Source: Margaritifera margaritifera (taxonomy: Eukaryota; Mollusca; Bivalvia; Unionida; Margaritiferidae). Taken from it: DNA of 64,000 nt. Location of the stretch: the NCBI GenBank assembly GCA_029931535.1, contig JAQPZY010001670.1, forward strand, positions 1,054,001-1,118,000, in the 5' to 3' direction. The notes below the pieces were generated by a model that saw nothing but the letters and a program-made list of their open reading frames with translations, was not told the DNA's origin and searched no databases. Positions 63,405-64,000 of the stretch are shown here, piece after piece (position 1 is the first letter of the stretch; each line of letters opens with the position of its first letter). Position numbers and translations under genes: made by a program.

Positions 63405-64000
63405 GTCATTTCACAGCAAAGAAAAATGAATTGCTCTGCAATATAAACATGATTTAAAGTTGCATTCCATTTAAAAAACTGAAAATTGAGATAACGGCAT
63501 GAAATGATTTTGTGGCTTGTCCAGTGAATAGTGGTGAAAATATTTGAACAAAGGTACACCGGATTCAAAGAAAAAAGGGGGAATCCAATTGAGGATCTAA
63601 AAAGTTGTACAGACAATTTAGTATTTTAAATAAGGCGGGGTATTCTGAGTCCATTGTCATGTATTTGTATCCCGAGGTCAGCCTACTGGTAACAGGGTCT
63701 CCGTAGCACAACCAACTATACTTAGCCAACCCATAATTAACTTGGGAGGTGGCAAAGAATAGTGTAGAGATCACTATCACTGTCCATTGTCTCGTGTTGC
63801 TACAAGATTTGTTCCCAACCTAAAACCTGGTCTACCTATCAAGGTGTAGTAGACTCGGTAAAAAATAATGACATTCATACAATGCATGTGTAATGATGTG
63901 AACTGAATAAATGCAAAGTTACTAGGGTATCTCTATTATTGTGTAGAAGGGAAGGCAACTCCAATAATTCATGAATATTCAGATGGGAATGAAGGAGGGT
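63405..64000. other. No feature recognised
   Basis: Ordinary sequence to the window end. Open frames on both strands (to 77 codons) lack motifs. Confidence 0.45.

Overview
The window is strongly AT-rich animal genomic DNA, packed with (AT)n, (CT)n/(GA)n and compound microsatellites and with decayed transposable elements. No intact host gene is visible. The mix (Penelope-like, mariner, hAT-like, several LINE types, a Polinton/Maverick relic, and tRNA-headed SINEs with a core domain of the kind I associate with molluscs) suggests a lophotrochozoan, most likely a bivalve. That assignment is inference; no diagnostic host gene was found. Every identification was made by reading translations and aligning by eye, so element edges are approximate unless a target-site duplication (TSD) is named.

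Layout. 0-5 kb: a 45-bp satellite, copy 1 of a double-hairpin MITE (961-1187), a 21-bp satellite, the 3' part of a LINE on the minus strand (A), a 57-bp satellite and a weak Penelope-like relic. 6.8-9.9 kb: two SINE copies of one family in opposite orientation and a dead full-length mariner (8553-9891). 10-16.3 kb: two copies of a ~465-bp MITE around a 1.8-kb element I do not recognise (R1), then LINE copy B. 17.7-19.4 kb: a Penelope-like relic (RT plus GIY-YIG) on the minus strand. 19.6-22 kb: a third SINE, an array of exactly fifteen 61-bp units, and a hAT-like MITE with a perfect 8-bp TSD. 22-29 kb: mostly nothing recognisable.

29.3-34.2 kb is the most notable region: a decayed Polinton/Maverick. 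Integrase with chromodomain and family-B DNA polymerase lie on the plus strand, facing a probable capsid-type gene and small ORFs on the minus strand. All are broken. 36.4 kb holds double-hairpin MITE copy 2; 38.6-40.6 kb holds an L1/Tx1-like LINE (D) on the minus strand.

45-55 kb is a stack of nested insertions: LINE C between ~85-120 bp direct repeats, a partial R1 copy, two inverted arms (A 49.3-50.2 kb, B 52.7-54.9 kb) around a second long R1 copy, and inside arm B a 1.1-kb element with subterminal 16-bp repeat arrays and a 9-bp TSD plus a small hAT-like MITE. Arm A serves as the empty site for both. Arm A also carries a 23-bp perfect hairpin absent from arm B, which looks like a template-switch mutation.

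56-64 kb has fewer microsatellites and looks like introns of a host gene on the plus strand: a diverged ~145-bp repeat array, an intron-type repeat, double-hairpin MITE copy 3, and at best two short candidate exons (58146-58217, 60100-60163) of unknown protein. The genes do not form a pathway; the story is successive invasion and decay of mobile elements.
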